Positions 8,194 through 16,660 of a stretch of 43,076 nt of DNA are shown here, in pieces. Below the pieces are notes generated by a model, which was given only the letters and a program-made list of their open reading frames with translations, ran no database searches and had not been told where the DNA came from. How positions within the stretch are numbered: the first letter of the stretch is position 1; every line of letters begins with the position of its first letter. The DNA is from Promethearchaeota archaeon (GTDB lineage Archaea; Asgardarchaeota; Lokiarchaeia; Sigyniarchaeales; SOKP01): assembly GCA_030603385.1 (NCBI GenBank), contig JAUVXW010000037.1, positions 1-43,076 on the forward strand, in the 5' to 3' direction. The position numbers and the translations under genes were made by a program.

Positions 8194-10368
8194 ATGGTTA
8201 AATTCAAAAATTTGAAGGCATTGAAGAATGAAAGACTGAAGATTTTATATATTATAGTTATTTTAATTTCATTTTTGCTTAATTTAAATAATTTTGGAAG
8301 TGATAGGAATATATATCTAGATAATGACAAACTGCAATTATCCAATAAGAAATTTTATGAGATACAATGGCTTGAAAATCCCACATTTGACTCACCTATA
8401 GAATGTTGGAAATGTAACATTGAAGGAGATGCTTCGGATGTTAATGCAACTTCGAGTCAAGGTGAAGCTAATTTTGAAGTATTGGGAGATCAAAATTCCT
8501 TTACTTTTATCGCGGATCCACCAATCGCATCTGATTGGAATGTTGTTCTTAATCCAGAGTATCCTTCGTTTCCAGATATATATGAGATTAATACACTTGG
8601 TGCTTGCGTTTCTCACTATTGGGCGGAGGGCTCTGATCAATCAGTAGCAATAAATTGGGATAAAAACCTTACTATGCCAATTGATATGTCAGATTATGTG
8701 GTTACATCAGCAAAAATTTCTGTAGTTGCTAATGGGAGTGTTGAAACATATTCTGATGATCCCCCTAATTATTCTGAGGGAATCGATACCGCTAATGATA
8801 ATTGTGAATTTTTTTCCACGGGAGATTATGCTCGTTTTTATGTTAAAATTTCAGATTTAGAAAAAAATAAAGAATATGAAATTGCTTATTATCAAACTTA
8901 TAATCTAGGTCAAGACTCCGATCCTGAAATTGCTTATATGAATGATACTCAACTGATCTCTGTACCTGAGGAGTCTTTGATAATATTTCTTACTTCTGTA
9001 CTAAATTCAGATAACAATAATTTCACAATAACTATTGGGATGAGGATTTGGTGTGAAGATAATTTTCCTCAAGACAGTGATAGGTGGAATCTTTTAATCA
9101 TAAAATCTGCAAATCTCACCTTTTCTTATGAGAAGAAAATCGATAAACTAACGTCAGTATCATGGAATCAAATAGGAAAAAAAATTAATGATTTGAGTAA
9201 ATATAAAATCGAAATTATCGATGCACACATCAATTTTAAATGCAAGATAGATAGTGTTTGGCCTTCTTCCTTATCTCCTAATTCTGAAATACGAATTTTA
9301 ATAAATAATATGAAAATCTTAGAGACAATTAAATTCGCTGATTCTAACATTTCTACATTTTTTCAGGACGCAAAACCAGGGGGATTTGATGTTAAATTAT
9401 TGATTCCAGAAGAAGAAAATGTATCAGTTTCTATTCAACTTTATCTTGCAGATGATTTTATTTTAGATGAAATAATTACTATTTCAATAGATGATGTGGT
9501 TTTTGAGATTTCATATATAGAGTTTATTCCTGAGGAGGATCTCTCTACACAAGTATTTTGGATTGTTTTTTCAACATTGTTTGCAATAATTGGGATTTTA
9601 AGTGCCTTAAGTTTGAGATCTTATGTCTATATTCCACGTAAAAAGAAAAGAGAGAATTACTTAATTTTAAGAACTCAAAAGTTTAAAGATATAAGAGATA
9701 TACGAGCAATTATTCTGATACATAGGGAGAGTGGGCTTCCAATTTTCTCACGTAGCTATTCTTTGATAATGAAAGGAAAGAAGACTCTCTTCTCAGGATT
9801 CATTCAAGCAATTTCAATTATAGGTGATGAAATTTCCTCTGAAGATCAAAAGAAAACTAAAAAAATAAAATCTACTGAAAAAATTGATTATGATAAAATA
9901 ATAGAACTTGATCTAAAGCAATTTTTCTGTCTTGTATTAGATGTTGATGAATTACGAACGGTTCTAATATTGAAGTCTAGATCCTCTAAAAGATTAAAAC
10001 AAATTATGTTTAATTTTACTTTAGCACTATATTTAAAAATCTCAAAAAAACTCGAAAACTTTGATAATGACTTAACCGATTATCCATCAATTGTCTTACA
10101 ATTTTTAGATAAGTATTTTGAATTATATCATAAGGAAAACTTCGTAACAAAACATCATGAAAATGATATTCCGAATCTTAAGAAAAAATTTAAGCTCTCT
10201 AAATTACAAATCCAAATTCTTAATGTTGTTTCTTCTATTTTAAGTGAGAAGAGAACATTTAGATTAATGGATATTTTGGAAAAATTGAGTGAAAAAAATG
10301 AAGATTTAATAATAGATGCTATAGAAACGTTAATCGAATATAAGTTAATTCTCCCATATGATGGATAA
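8194..10368 (+). CDS. transmembrane receptor-like protein with cytoplasmic longin-like and winged-helix domains
   Basis: About 724 residues. Positions here count from the TTG at 8188, so subtract 2 for the ATG start: a signal-anchor or signal peptide (17-36), a long outside region (37-450) of beta-rich sequence with several NxS/T sites and few cysteines, one membrane helix (about 456-480) followed by a basic stop-transfer patch (RKKKRE), then a cytoplasmic part. That part opens with IRAIILIHRESGLPIF and continues through a strand-helix pattern to about 645, the layout of longin/roadblock-type domains abundant in Asgard archaea, where they work with small GTPases. The last 60 residues (about 668-724) look like a winged helix. 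Longin and winged-helix assignments are pattern reading, not search results. No enzyme motif is seen. The following aminotransferase gene starts 131 bases on and is probably separate. Confidence 0.7.
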   Translation: MVKFKNLKALKNERLKILYIIVILISFLLNLNNFGSDRNIYLDNDKLQLSNKKFYEIQWLENPTFDSPIECWKCNIEGDASDVNATSSQGEANFEVLGDQNSFTFIADPPIASDWNVVLNPEYPSFPDIYEINTLGACVSHYWAEGSDQSVAINWDKNLTMPIDMSDYVVTSAKISVVANGSVETYSDDPPNYSEGIDTANDNCEFFSTGDYARFYVKISDLEKNKEYEIAYYQTYNLGQDSDPEIAYMNDTQLISVPEESLIIFLTSVLNSDNNNFTITIGMRIWCEDNFPQDSDRWNLLIIKSANLTFSYEKKIDKLTSVSWNQIGKKINDLSKYKIEIIDAHINFKCKIDSVWPSSLSPNSEIRILINNMKILETIKFADSNISTFFQDAKPGGFDVKLLIPEEENVSVSIQLYLADDFILDEIITISIDDVVFEISYIEFIPEEDLSTQVFWIVFSTLFAIIGILSALSLRSYVYIPRKKKRENYLILRTQKFKDIRDIRAIILIHRESGLPIFSRSYSLIMKGKKTLFSGFIQAISIIGDEISSEDQKKTKKIKSTEKIDYDKIIELDLKQFFCLVLDVDELRTVLILKSRSSKRLKQIMFNFTLALYLKISKKLENFDNDLTDYPSIVLQFLDKYFELYHKENFVTKHHENDIPNLKKKFKLSKLQIQILNVVSSILSEKRTFRLMDILEKLSEKNEDLIIDAIETLIEYKLILPYDG

Positions 10369-10499
10369 TTAAATTTGCTAAACAAATCGAAACTTATCTC
10401 AATTAAAGATTAAAGAAAAATAAACTTAATTTTTGATGTTATAAGTTACTAATTAATTTAGTTACCAAAGTTATCTATAGCTAATATGTGATATATTAA

Positions 10500-11897
10500 A
10501 TGAAATATGAAGAAATTCAAGCTAAAACCGAATTTATTGTAAACAACCCTATTCGACATTTTAAACCAGAAGAATTAAAAGGAATAATTGAAAGATATCA
10601 TAAAAACCACCCTAAATCTAAAGAAATATATGAAAGAATGCGTAAAATTATCCCTGGTGGTGTAGAGCACAATTTAGCTTTTAATCACCCTTTTCCAATA
10701 GCAAGCAAAAGAGTATATGATTGTTATATGGAAACTGTGGATGATATAATTATGACAGACTATTTGATGTGTGGTGGACCGATAATACTTGGTCATCAAT
10801 ATCCTCCATTAATTAAAAAAGTAGTCGAGACTATTCAAGAAATAGGACCTTGTCACGGAATAACACATGAATATGAGTATTTAGCGGCAGAACAACTACA
10901 AAAACACTTCCCTTCATGTGAAATAATTAGGTGGCTGCAAACAGGTACAGAAGCTGATATGCTGGCAATTAGAATCGCAAGGATTTTTACGAATAGAAAA
11001 TGGATTATTAAAATAGGTGGTAGTTATCATGGTTGGAGTGATCAGCTCACTTATGATATGCATGTTCCGGGAACTAAACTATTAGAATCCCATGGAATAC
11101 CCAAACCAGTATTCAAATTTACTGATTCATGTCCACCTAATGATATTGAAGAACTACGAAGAATGTTTAAAGAAAAGCGTAGAATTGCGGCTGTTATAAT
11201 TGAACCTATGGGCGGGGAAAGTGGGGCGATGCCTACAAGACCCGGATTCAACAAGGAAATAGAGGAACTATGTCATGAAAACAAGGCTTTAATGATATCA
11301 GACGAGGTTGTATGCGCTTTTAGATTGCATATGGGTGGAGGACAAGCATATTATGACTATACTCCTGATATTTCTGTATTTGGCAAAATAGTGGGACACG
11401 GATTCCCTTCTGCTGCAGCAATTGGAGGACGTGCTGATGTTATGGCTGTATGCGGCGCTGGCGTAACTGGAGGCAAGAGAGCTTATTCAGGAGGAACATT
11501 AGCTGCAAATCCATTAACGTGTGCAGCTGCATATTGGGCAATCAAATTTGTTGAAGAAACTAATGCTACTGAAATCGCAGGGCATGCTGCTACTCGCTTA
11601 TCTTCAGGTTTAAATGAAGTATTTGTAAAGTATGATTTGCCATGGTTTTCATACAATTTTGGTGGTACTGTACATTTTCAGACAAGCTGTGTTTTTGGTT
11701 TGAATTTGAACGATCCAAAACAATCAGGTCAAATTCCAGTTCGAAAAGACTTCATGGGCGAAATGGGCGCAGCATTAGTTGATCAAAAATTAATTTCAGT
11801 CGCTGGAAGCAGGTTCTATACATGTATACTCCATAATGATGAAATTATTGATGAAACAATTCAAAAAATAGATAATATTTGTCAGAAGATCGAATGA
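10500..11897 (+). CDS. class III (PLP) aminotransferase, glutamate-1-semialdehyde aminomutase-like
   Basis: 465 residues with the class III aminotransferase order: IPGGVEHN near 51, TGTEADMLAIRIAR (148-161), SYHGWSD (175-181), the cofactor aspartate in ISDEV (266-270; D268) and the Schiff-base lysine K296 in FGKIVGHGFP. The overall pattern, especially TGTEA and SYHGWSD, is closest to glutamate-1-semialdehyde 2,1-aminomutase and its relatives. However, GKIVGHGFPSAAAIGG differs from the usual GGGLPVGAYGG of true HemL, the N-terminal extension of about 45 residues is unusual, and no tetrapyrrole gene is near. I therefore leave it as a HemL-like aminotransferase of unknown substrate. Start is ATG with no ribosome binding site. 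Confidence 0.85.
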   Translation: MKYEEIQAKTEFIVNNPIRHFKPEELKGIIERYHKNHPKSKEIYERMRKIIPGGVEHNLAFNHPFPIASKRVYDCYMETVDDIIMTDYLMCGGPIILGHQYPPLIKKVVETIQEIGPCHGITHEYEYLAAEQLQKHFPSCEIIRWLQTGTEADMLAIRIARIFTNRKWIIKIGGSYHGWSDQLTYDMHVPGTKLLESHGIPKPVFKFTDSCPPNDIEELRRMFKEKRRIAAVIIEPMGGESGAMPTRPGFNKEIEELCHENKALMISDEVVCAFRLHMGGGQAYYDYTPDISVFGKIVGHGFPSAAAIGGRADVMAVCGAGVTGGKRAYSGGTLAANPLTCAAAYWAIKFVEETNATEIAGHAATRLSSGLNEVFVKYDLPWFSYNFGGTVHFQTSCVFGLNLNDPKQSGQIPVRKDFMGEMGAALVDQKLISVAGSRFYTCILHNDEIIDETIQKIDNICQKIE

Positions 11898-12155
11898 TTC
11901 ACGTGGCAATTTCTTCTATTTTTACCATATATTTTAATTTGCTTCAAATCTTCTTAACACTTTCAATTTAAAATTAGTATTATTTTGTCTTATGCTTTTG
12001 AAAAGATATTTATAAAAATTCTAATTTTACTGATTCAAGTAATTGTAGCATCTATTGATTTTATTCTTAAAACGGGAAAATCGTCGCAGTGAAGTCAAGT
12101 GTTTAAAGTTTTAACAGTATAACTATCATGCTAAACAATTAGAACCTTAATAATC

Positions 12156-12860
12156 ATGGAAAATAAAAATCTTAATACAAAGGAACCCAAAAAAACCAAT
12201 TCCTCTAATTTTAATACTTTAAATTTAAAGAAAGAAACAAGGATTCTTTTAAGAAAGTTAAAGTTATCCTTAATTATCTCAATATTAATAATACTAGTTT
12301 TCTATACCCTGATTGATATTTATGTATTTCATAAAGGAGATTTAGGTAAAACGATTTTAAAGTTAAACTTTCATGAATTTTGGGTATATTCAATTATTCT
12401 CATTTTTTTTCTTATTGTTTTCATTTTCAGCAAATTCATAATTAAAAAACAAGTTAATTTTGAAAGAATGATTAGGGATTCTGAGGAAAAGTATTTACGA
12501 TTAATTGAAGGAGCAAAAGATTTATTCTCAAGTATTCAAGATGGGATTGCTGTATTAGATAAAAATTTAAATATTATCCATATAAACCCCGCTTTAAAAC
12601 GTTTTTTTTCACATAAAGAACAAATTGTAGGAAAAAAATGTTTTGAAATATATAATAATCGCGATAAACCATGTGAAAATTGTCCTAATTTGAGTTTGGT
12701 TAAAGATAAATTAATTAAAAGTAAAATTCATCCAAAGTTTGATGAACAGGGGAATATGATCGGTTCATTAGAAATTTACTCCTTTCCATTGCTAGATCAA
12801 TCTGCTTCAAATATGGTCGGAATTATTAATTATTGCAAAGATATTACAGAAAAAATTTAA
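12156..12860 (+). CDS. membrane histidine kinase, N-terminal part (two TM helices and PAS), frameshifted
   Basis: The first 234 residues of a sensor kinase whose second half continues in another frame. A lysine-rich start is followed by two membrane helices (about 36-57 and 74-96) with a very short loop outside, a linker helix and a PAS domain (about 115-234). The PAS contains a cysteine cluster (C162, C173, C176 in KPCENCPN) found in a subset of sensor PAS domains, perhaps for metal, haem or redox; this is a guess. It ends in NYCKDITEKI-stop exactly where a kinase dimerisation domain should begin. The stop arises just after a run of six A (12850-12855). One extra A would join it to the next ORF. 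Confidence 0.8.
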   Translation: MENKNLNTKEPKKTNSSNFNTLNLKKETRILLRKLKLSLIISILIILVFYTLIDIYVFHKGDLGKTILKLNFHEFWVYSIILIFFLIVFIFSKFIIKKQVNFERMIRDSEEKYLRLIEGAKDLFSSIQDGIAVLDKNLNIIHINPALKRFFSHKEQIVGKKCFEIYNNRDKPCENCPNLSLVKDKLIKSKIHPKFDEQGNMIGSLEIYSFPLLDQSASNMVGIINYCKDITEKI

Positions 12861-13528
12861 TTACAAGGGTTTCACATGAATTTAAAACACCATTGAACTC
12901 AATTCAAAGTGCTACACAACTTCTTCTGCAGAATTATCAAATTGATTATCAAATAAGAAAATTTCTTGAAATTATTCACAACGGAGGAACTAGACTAACT
13001 AAACTAGTGGAGAATATTTTAGATGTTTCTGAGATAGAATCTGGAAAATTAATATTGAATGAGGAAAAAACAAATATCGCTGATCTCATTAGAAATTGTA
13101 TTAACGAAACCACTTTTTTGGCTCTAAAACGTAATTTATCCCTCAAATCAAATTTACCTAAATCTCTTTTCTTGAATATTGATCCTGATAAGATGGAGCA
13201 GGTAATTATAAATCTACTATCAAATGCTATAAAGAATACCCCACCAAATGGAGAAATTTATGTTGATATCATTACGAATAACAGTCATATTGATTTACAG
13301 ATCAAGGACTCTGGTGTAGGATTAACAAAAGAAGAACAAGTAAAACTATTTACTCCATTTAGTAAAATTGAAAGGTATGGTAAAAATATGAATGTAGATA
13401 TTGAAGGGTCAGGTTTAGGGCTCTTTTTATCTAAGGAAATAGTCCAATTGCATGGAGGACAAATTTTTATTGAATCTGAAGGAAGAAATAAAGGTTGTAC
13501 CTTCATATTGAGATTAATTAAAGAATAG
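12833..13528 (+). CDS. histidine kinase, C-terminal part (HisKA and HATPase), downstream of the frameshift
   Basis: The catalytic half of the kinase begun at 12156. The TTG at 12833 is only a formal start; real coding begins after the A6 run. Visible boxes are the H box VSHEFKTPLNSI (phospho-His 15 of this frame), N box NLLSNAIKNTP, G1 DSGVGLT, F box LFTPFSK and G2 GSGLGLFLSKEI. All catalytic elements are intact, so if the two parts are joined the enzyme should autophosphorylate. Its stop at 13528 is one base from the stop of the convergent receiver-domain gene, an obvious candidate partner. Whether the break is a real mutation, programmed slippage or assembly error cannot be told here. Confidence 0.85.
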   Translation: MQRYYRKNLITRVSHEFKTPLNSIQSATQLLLQNYQIDYQIRKFLEIIHNGGTRLTKLVENILDVSEIESGKLILNEEKTNIADLIRNCINETTFLALKRNLSLKSNLPKSLFLNIDPDKMEQVIINLLSNAIKNTPPNGEIYVDIITNNSHIDLQIKDSGVGLTKEEQVKLFTPFSKIERYGKNMNVDIEGSGLGLFLSKEIVQLHGGQIFIESEGRNKGCTFILRLIKE

Positions 13529-13529
13529 A

Positions 13530-14264
13530 TTATAAGTACTCAAATAACTGTTCAAATTCAAAGAAGTTAAAAGGTTTTAAGAAATACCCATCTGCCATTG
13601 ATTCTTTTAACTTTGCTTTTACTTCATTAGCAGGTACAGCAGTAATTAAGAAAATAATAACATCTTTATGTCTATCATCCGATTTGATTTTTTTACATAT
13701 TTCATATCCATTGACATCTGGTAATAGAATATCTAATAATATTATTTTTGGTTTATAAGTTTCTAACTCTTCAAATGTTTGAGCACCTGAGATAACATCT
13801 TTACAAGAATACCCTTTGAATTGAAAAAAATCAATAAGTACTTTATTTGTGGAGAAATCATCATCAACTATTAATATGTCATACTCAACTTTTTCAGATT
13901 TATAATTATCTAATGCATTTTTAATAATTCCTTCAAGATTTAAGCTTTGATCAAAGACTTCTTTAATTTTTGTTAAAACGCCCCAATCTAATTGATCCTT
14001 ATAATTTTCAATTAACAAATGAGAAAAGCCTTTAATTGAAGTTAATGGTCCCTTCAAATCATGTGATAATTTAGAAAGAGTTTTTATAGGATTAGGTTTT
14101 GATCTATATTCGATATAGAATTCAACTGCATCTCTTATAAATTTTGATAAAGTAGAATAATTACTTTTTTTTGTAAAGGTTTGCCACCTATTTTTAATTT
14201 CTTCAGTAACTAAAATTGTGATCCTTTCTTTCTCTTGTTTCTCACTTTTATCTCTGTTTACGAT
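13530..14264 (-). CDS. RHH - HisKA - receiver fusion protein, no ATPase domain, non-canonical start
   Basis: The frame is open from 14264 to 13530 (244 codons), although the first ordinary start codon is a TTG at 14057 inside a conserved domain. Reading the full frame gives a ribbon-helix-helix-like segment (RITILVTEEIKNRW then YSTLSKFIRDAVEFYIEY, about residues 14-50), a kinase dimerisation H box (KLSHDLKGPLTSIKGF, H68), and a receiver domain with acidic triad 134-136, phospho-acceptor D178 (LLDILLPDVNG) and K230 (FLKPF). No HATPase domain follows. It looks like a DNA-binding phosphorelay protein driven by another kinase, for example the convergent one. The frame opens with ATC at 14264-14262, eight bases after GAGGTG (14278-14273), so either ATC is the start or an indel hides a GTG or ATG start. 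Confidence 0.65.
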   Translation of the reverse strand: MVNRDKSEKQEKERITILVTEEIKNRWQTFTKKSNYSTLSKFIRDAVEFYIEYRSKPNPIKTLSKLSHDLKGPLTSIKGFSHLLIENYKDQLDWGVLTKIKEVFDQSLNLEGIIKNALDNYKSEKVEYDILIVDDDFSTNKVLIDFFQFKGYSCKDVISGAQTFEELETYKPKIILLDILLPDVNGYEICKKIKSDDRHKDVIIFLITAVPANEVKAKLKESMADGYFLKPFNFFEFEQLFEYL

Positions 14265-14272
14265 TTACGCCG

Positions 14273-14278
14273 CACCTC
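14273..14278 (-). promoter_or_regulatory. ribosome binding site upstream of the RHH-HisKA-receiver frame
   Basis: GAGGTG on the minus strand ends eight bases before the ATC that opens the frame. It indicates that translation begins here and not at the internal TTG 14057. A GTG is contained in the site itself, but its frame closes after five codons. Confidence 0.45.
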
Positions 14279-14473
14279 TTTATCTTTCTTTACAAAAAAA
14301 ATTGAAATATTATAATTTTTTCAGAAGCTTATTTTACTAATTCATTATACATTTATATATTTATTTCTGATTAGGCTCAATAACTTCTCAACTACCTTAG
14401 ATTTCTCTTTGATTAAATACGTTAAATTAAGTGTTTTTGGTATAAAAGCAAAATTTTGTGTGAATAATTTGTA

Positions 14474-14518
14474 GAATATTAAAGGGGATTATCTATGAAA
14501 GATAACCCCCTAATATTC
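14474..14518. repeat. 45-bp imperfect palindrome
   Basis: The outer arms GAATATTA / TAATATTC pair perfectly. The inner arms GGGGATTATCT / AGATAACCCC pair with one mismatch, with a loop of about five bases and a small internal bulge. No T-run follows on either strand, so a standard terminator is unlikely. It lies between two minus-strand signalling genes, about 210 bases before the RHH-HisKA-receiver frame. The rest of 14279-14657 is AT-rich and holds only the doubtful frame described next. Confidence 0.65.
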
Positions 14519-14634
14519 AAAAGGAGCTAAAAGGATTTGCTTTTATTATTGATAATCATGAATTAACATTTGTTCCATATTGGTTTTTAATATATTCACA
14601 AAAAAATAAAAAAATAAAATTATTATTATCATAA
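14495..14634 (+). pseudogene. possible broken micro-ORF inside and after the palindrome
   Basis: ATG 14495, preceded by AAGGGGA at a workable distance, opens 11 codons (MKDNPLIFKRS). Shifting frame at the A-run near 14519-14522 continues as ELKGFAFIIDNHELTF and onward to TAA 14632-14634. The composition of this stretch (Gly, Trp, Pro, Asp, His) is unlike random AT-rich spacer. I recognise no family. It could be a decayed gene or chance. Confidence 0.2.
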
Positions 14635-14657
14635 ATTCTGTATTACTCTTTTTTAAT

Positions 14658-16364
14658 TTAATTTCTTTTAAATGCATTTGTTACATTTAGAAATTTTCTT
14701 TTTGCAACATTCTTTGAATCATCGTTTTCAAAGTCCTCTGTTGTCGTTTTTCCATCGCTACCAAATTCTGTTAATTTGTTTTTCAAATCTTCTGCTAATG
14801 ACCCTAATTTATTAGCTGTAGAAGTTATTTCTTCCATTGAAGCAGTTTGTTGTTCAGAGGAAGCACTAATACCCTCCATTGCCGTAGAATTTTCTTCACC
14901 AGCTGCAGTTGCACCTTCAATATCGTCAGTTATATTTCCAATATAACTTACTGTCAAATTAATTCTATTGGTAATTTCTTCTATTTTAGTACTCGTTTCA
15001 GAAACTGCATTTTGAGACACTTCTGCAAGTTTTCTAACTTCATCAGCAACTACAGCAAAACCCCTTCCATGTTCACCTGCTCTACCTGCCTCTATACTGG
15101 CATTAAGTGCAAGTAAGTTGGTTTGTTCAGAAATATTCTTTATCAAATCCATCACTTTATTAATGTTTTTTGTTGATGACATGACTTCATGCGACAGGGC
15201 CTTAATTTCATTTGCCATCTTGTTAATTTCTACTAAAGAATTAACCTGACTCTGAGTGTTTTGAGAAACTTCTTGAGTTGTACTAGCAATTTCTTCTGTA
15301 GCTGCGTTTACTTCGCTAGCACTTGCTGCTAACTCTGTCGCAATGTTTGAAACATTCACACTTGCGTCAGATCCTGCTTTTAAAACATTTTCCATATTTT
15401 TTGTAACTCTTACAATCCCTCTTACAGTTGGCACAGAAATAACTACACCTAAACCAATTGCTAAGCTTAAAGTTATTATCGTGACTAATAATGCTGTAGT
15501 AACAGTAAGATTTGCATTATTTACAGCCATATCAACTGATGCATCTAGTTGAATCACAAGATATTCTAAATGCTCTTTCATCTCATCATAGTTCTCTTCA
15601 AGTATTTCACTTGCTTCCCAAGCACTCCCATATTTATTTATAATATAAAAATAATCATTTATAGCTCCATCATGCCAAGACAATTGTTCATTAACAATAG
15701 TACTTGTAAGGTTTGCATCATTGACAATAACTGCTTTTAATGTATTGAAATTGTCGGCAGCATCTTCAATATCCAATGATAACATAGCAGCATCATCATT
15801 ATTTCTTCCTAGTATAGTTTCATGCATAATATGTTCTTCTACATCTCTCCAATATAACATTCCTGTAATATTTTTCTTTGTTGATTCATTAACAGCCCAA
15901 TTAAGCAACCTTTCTAAACTAAGTTCCCAACTTTCTACAACGTCATGAACTGTGTGTAGCATCGCGAACGCAGCATCAAAAAGATCAAACATTCCTGTAT
16001 TTTGACTTTTACAGATATTTACCATATTAGTATAATGTAATCGAATTTCTACCAATTCAACTTCATATTCAGGAAGCAAAGCATCAAGTTCGGTTAGATG
16101 TTCATCTAATTCTTCAGATTCAAGATCAAACATCGTTTTAGTCCCGTTTGTTTCACCTAACTCATATTCATGCATTAAATGTGACATAGCATTTCCATGA
16201 TACTTGATTTCTCTAGAATCTTCTACTGAAACTAAATATTTTTTAGTTATAGTCTGAATATTTGCATTTACCGAGTTAATCTGAAGTATTCCAATGATCC
16301 CTATTACTGTGCATAATATGATCAGTATAGAGAAACCAAAAACCATTCTTCTTCCTATATTCAT
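14658..16364 (-). CDS. methyl-accepting chemotaxis protein
   Basis: 568 residues. TM1 (about 7-28), an outside all-helical sensor region (about 30-285), TM2 (about 287-309), then a long cytoplasmic coiled coil. The signalling tip is unmistakable: [20 protein letters not shown] (411-430) followed by [15 protein letters not shown] (434-448). No convincing HAMP domain follows TM2. The sensor region has an internal repeat of a histidine motif, HLMHEYELG (62-70) and HIMHETILG (178-186), suggesting two related helical bundles, perhaps metal or ligand binding. No cheA, cheW or archaellum gene is in the window, so whether it drives motility or another histidine-kinase pathway is unknown. AAGGT before the ATG is a fair ribosome binding site. 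Confidence 0.92.
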   Translation of the reverse strand: MNIGRRMVFGFSILIILCTVIGIIGILQINSVNANIQTITKKYLVSVEDSREIKYHGNAMSHLMHEYELGETNGTKTMFDLESEELDEHLTELDALLPEYEVELVEIRLHYTNMVNICKSQNTGMFDLFDAAFAMLHTVHDVVESWELSLERLLNWAVNESTKKNITGMLYWRDVEEHIMHETILGRNNDDAAMLSLDIEDAADNFNTLKAVIVNDANLTSTIVNEQLSWHDGAINDYFYIINKYGSAWEASEILEENYDEMKEHLEYLVIQLDASVDMAVNNANLTVTTALLVTIITLSLAIGLGVVISVPTVRGIVRVTKNMENVLKAGSDASVNVSNIATELAASASEVNAATEEIASTTQEVSQNTQSQVNSLVEINKMANEIKALSHEVMSSTKNINKVMDLIKNISEQTNLLALNASIEAGRAGEHGRGFAVVADEVRKLAEVSQNAVSETSTKIEEITNRINLTVSYIGNITDDIEGATAAGEENSTAMEGISASSEQQTASMEEITSTANKLGSLAEDLKNKLTEFGSDGKTTTEDFENDDSKNVAKRKFLNVTNAFKRN

Positions 16365-16660
16365 AATTTATTACCTTTTTTTTTATAATTTTTAAAATGT
16401 ATGTAAAATTATCATTTTTTAATGAAATTATAATTATCTTATAATAAAATTTATATTTAAGTGTTCCTTATTATAATATTTTTCAATTATTGATCATAAT
16501 TATCATAACAAATATTATTATATCATAAAAATAGTATAATTATTATTTGAGGTAAAATTCTACCATCTGATTTAAAATCAGATATAAATAGAAATTGTAA
16601 TTAGAATTTTCATGGATTAGTAATTTAGAACTCTTGATATAAAGGTTAATTAGGCTCTAA
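16365..16660. other. AT-rich spacer upstream of the chemoreceptor with a perfect inverted repeat
   Basis: No coding frame is convincing. Much of it is runs of A and T expected of an archaeal promoter region for the minus-strand chemoreceptor. The only structured element is the inverted repeat at 16565-16583. Confidence 0.5.
16565..16583. promoter_or_regulatory. perfect 8-bp inverted repeat, possible operator
   Basis: ATCTGATT-TAA-AATCAGAT lies between the chemoreceptor start (16364) and the small RHH gene (16661-16819). Dyads of this size are typical RHH regulator sites. No T-run follows it, so a terminator is less likely. Confidence 0.4.

Noticed and set aside
10500..11897. Calling this gene hemL
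   Set aside because: The lysine motif and N-terminal extension differ from true HemL, and there is no haem biosynthesis gene nearby.
14474..14518. Palindrome as intrinsic terminator of the chemoreceptor
   Set aside because: No T-run follows on either strand, and it is about 140 bases past the chemoreceptor stop.
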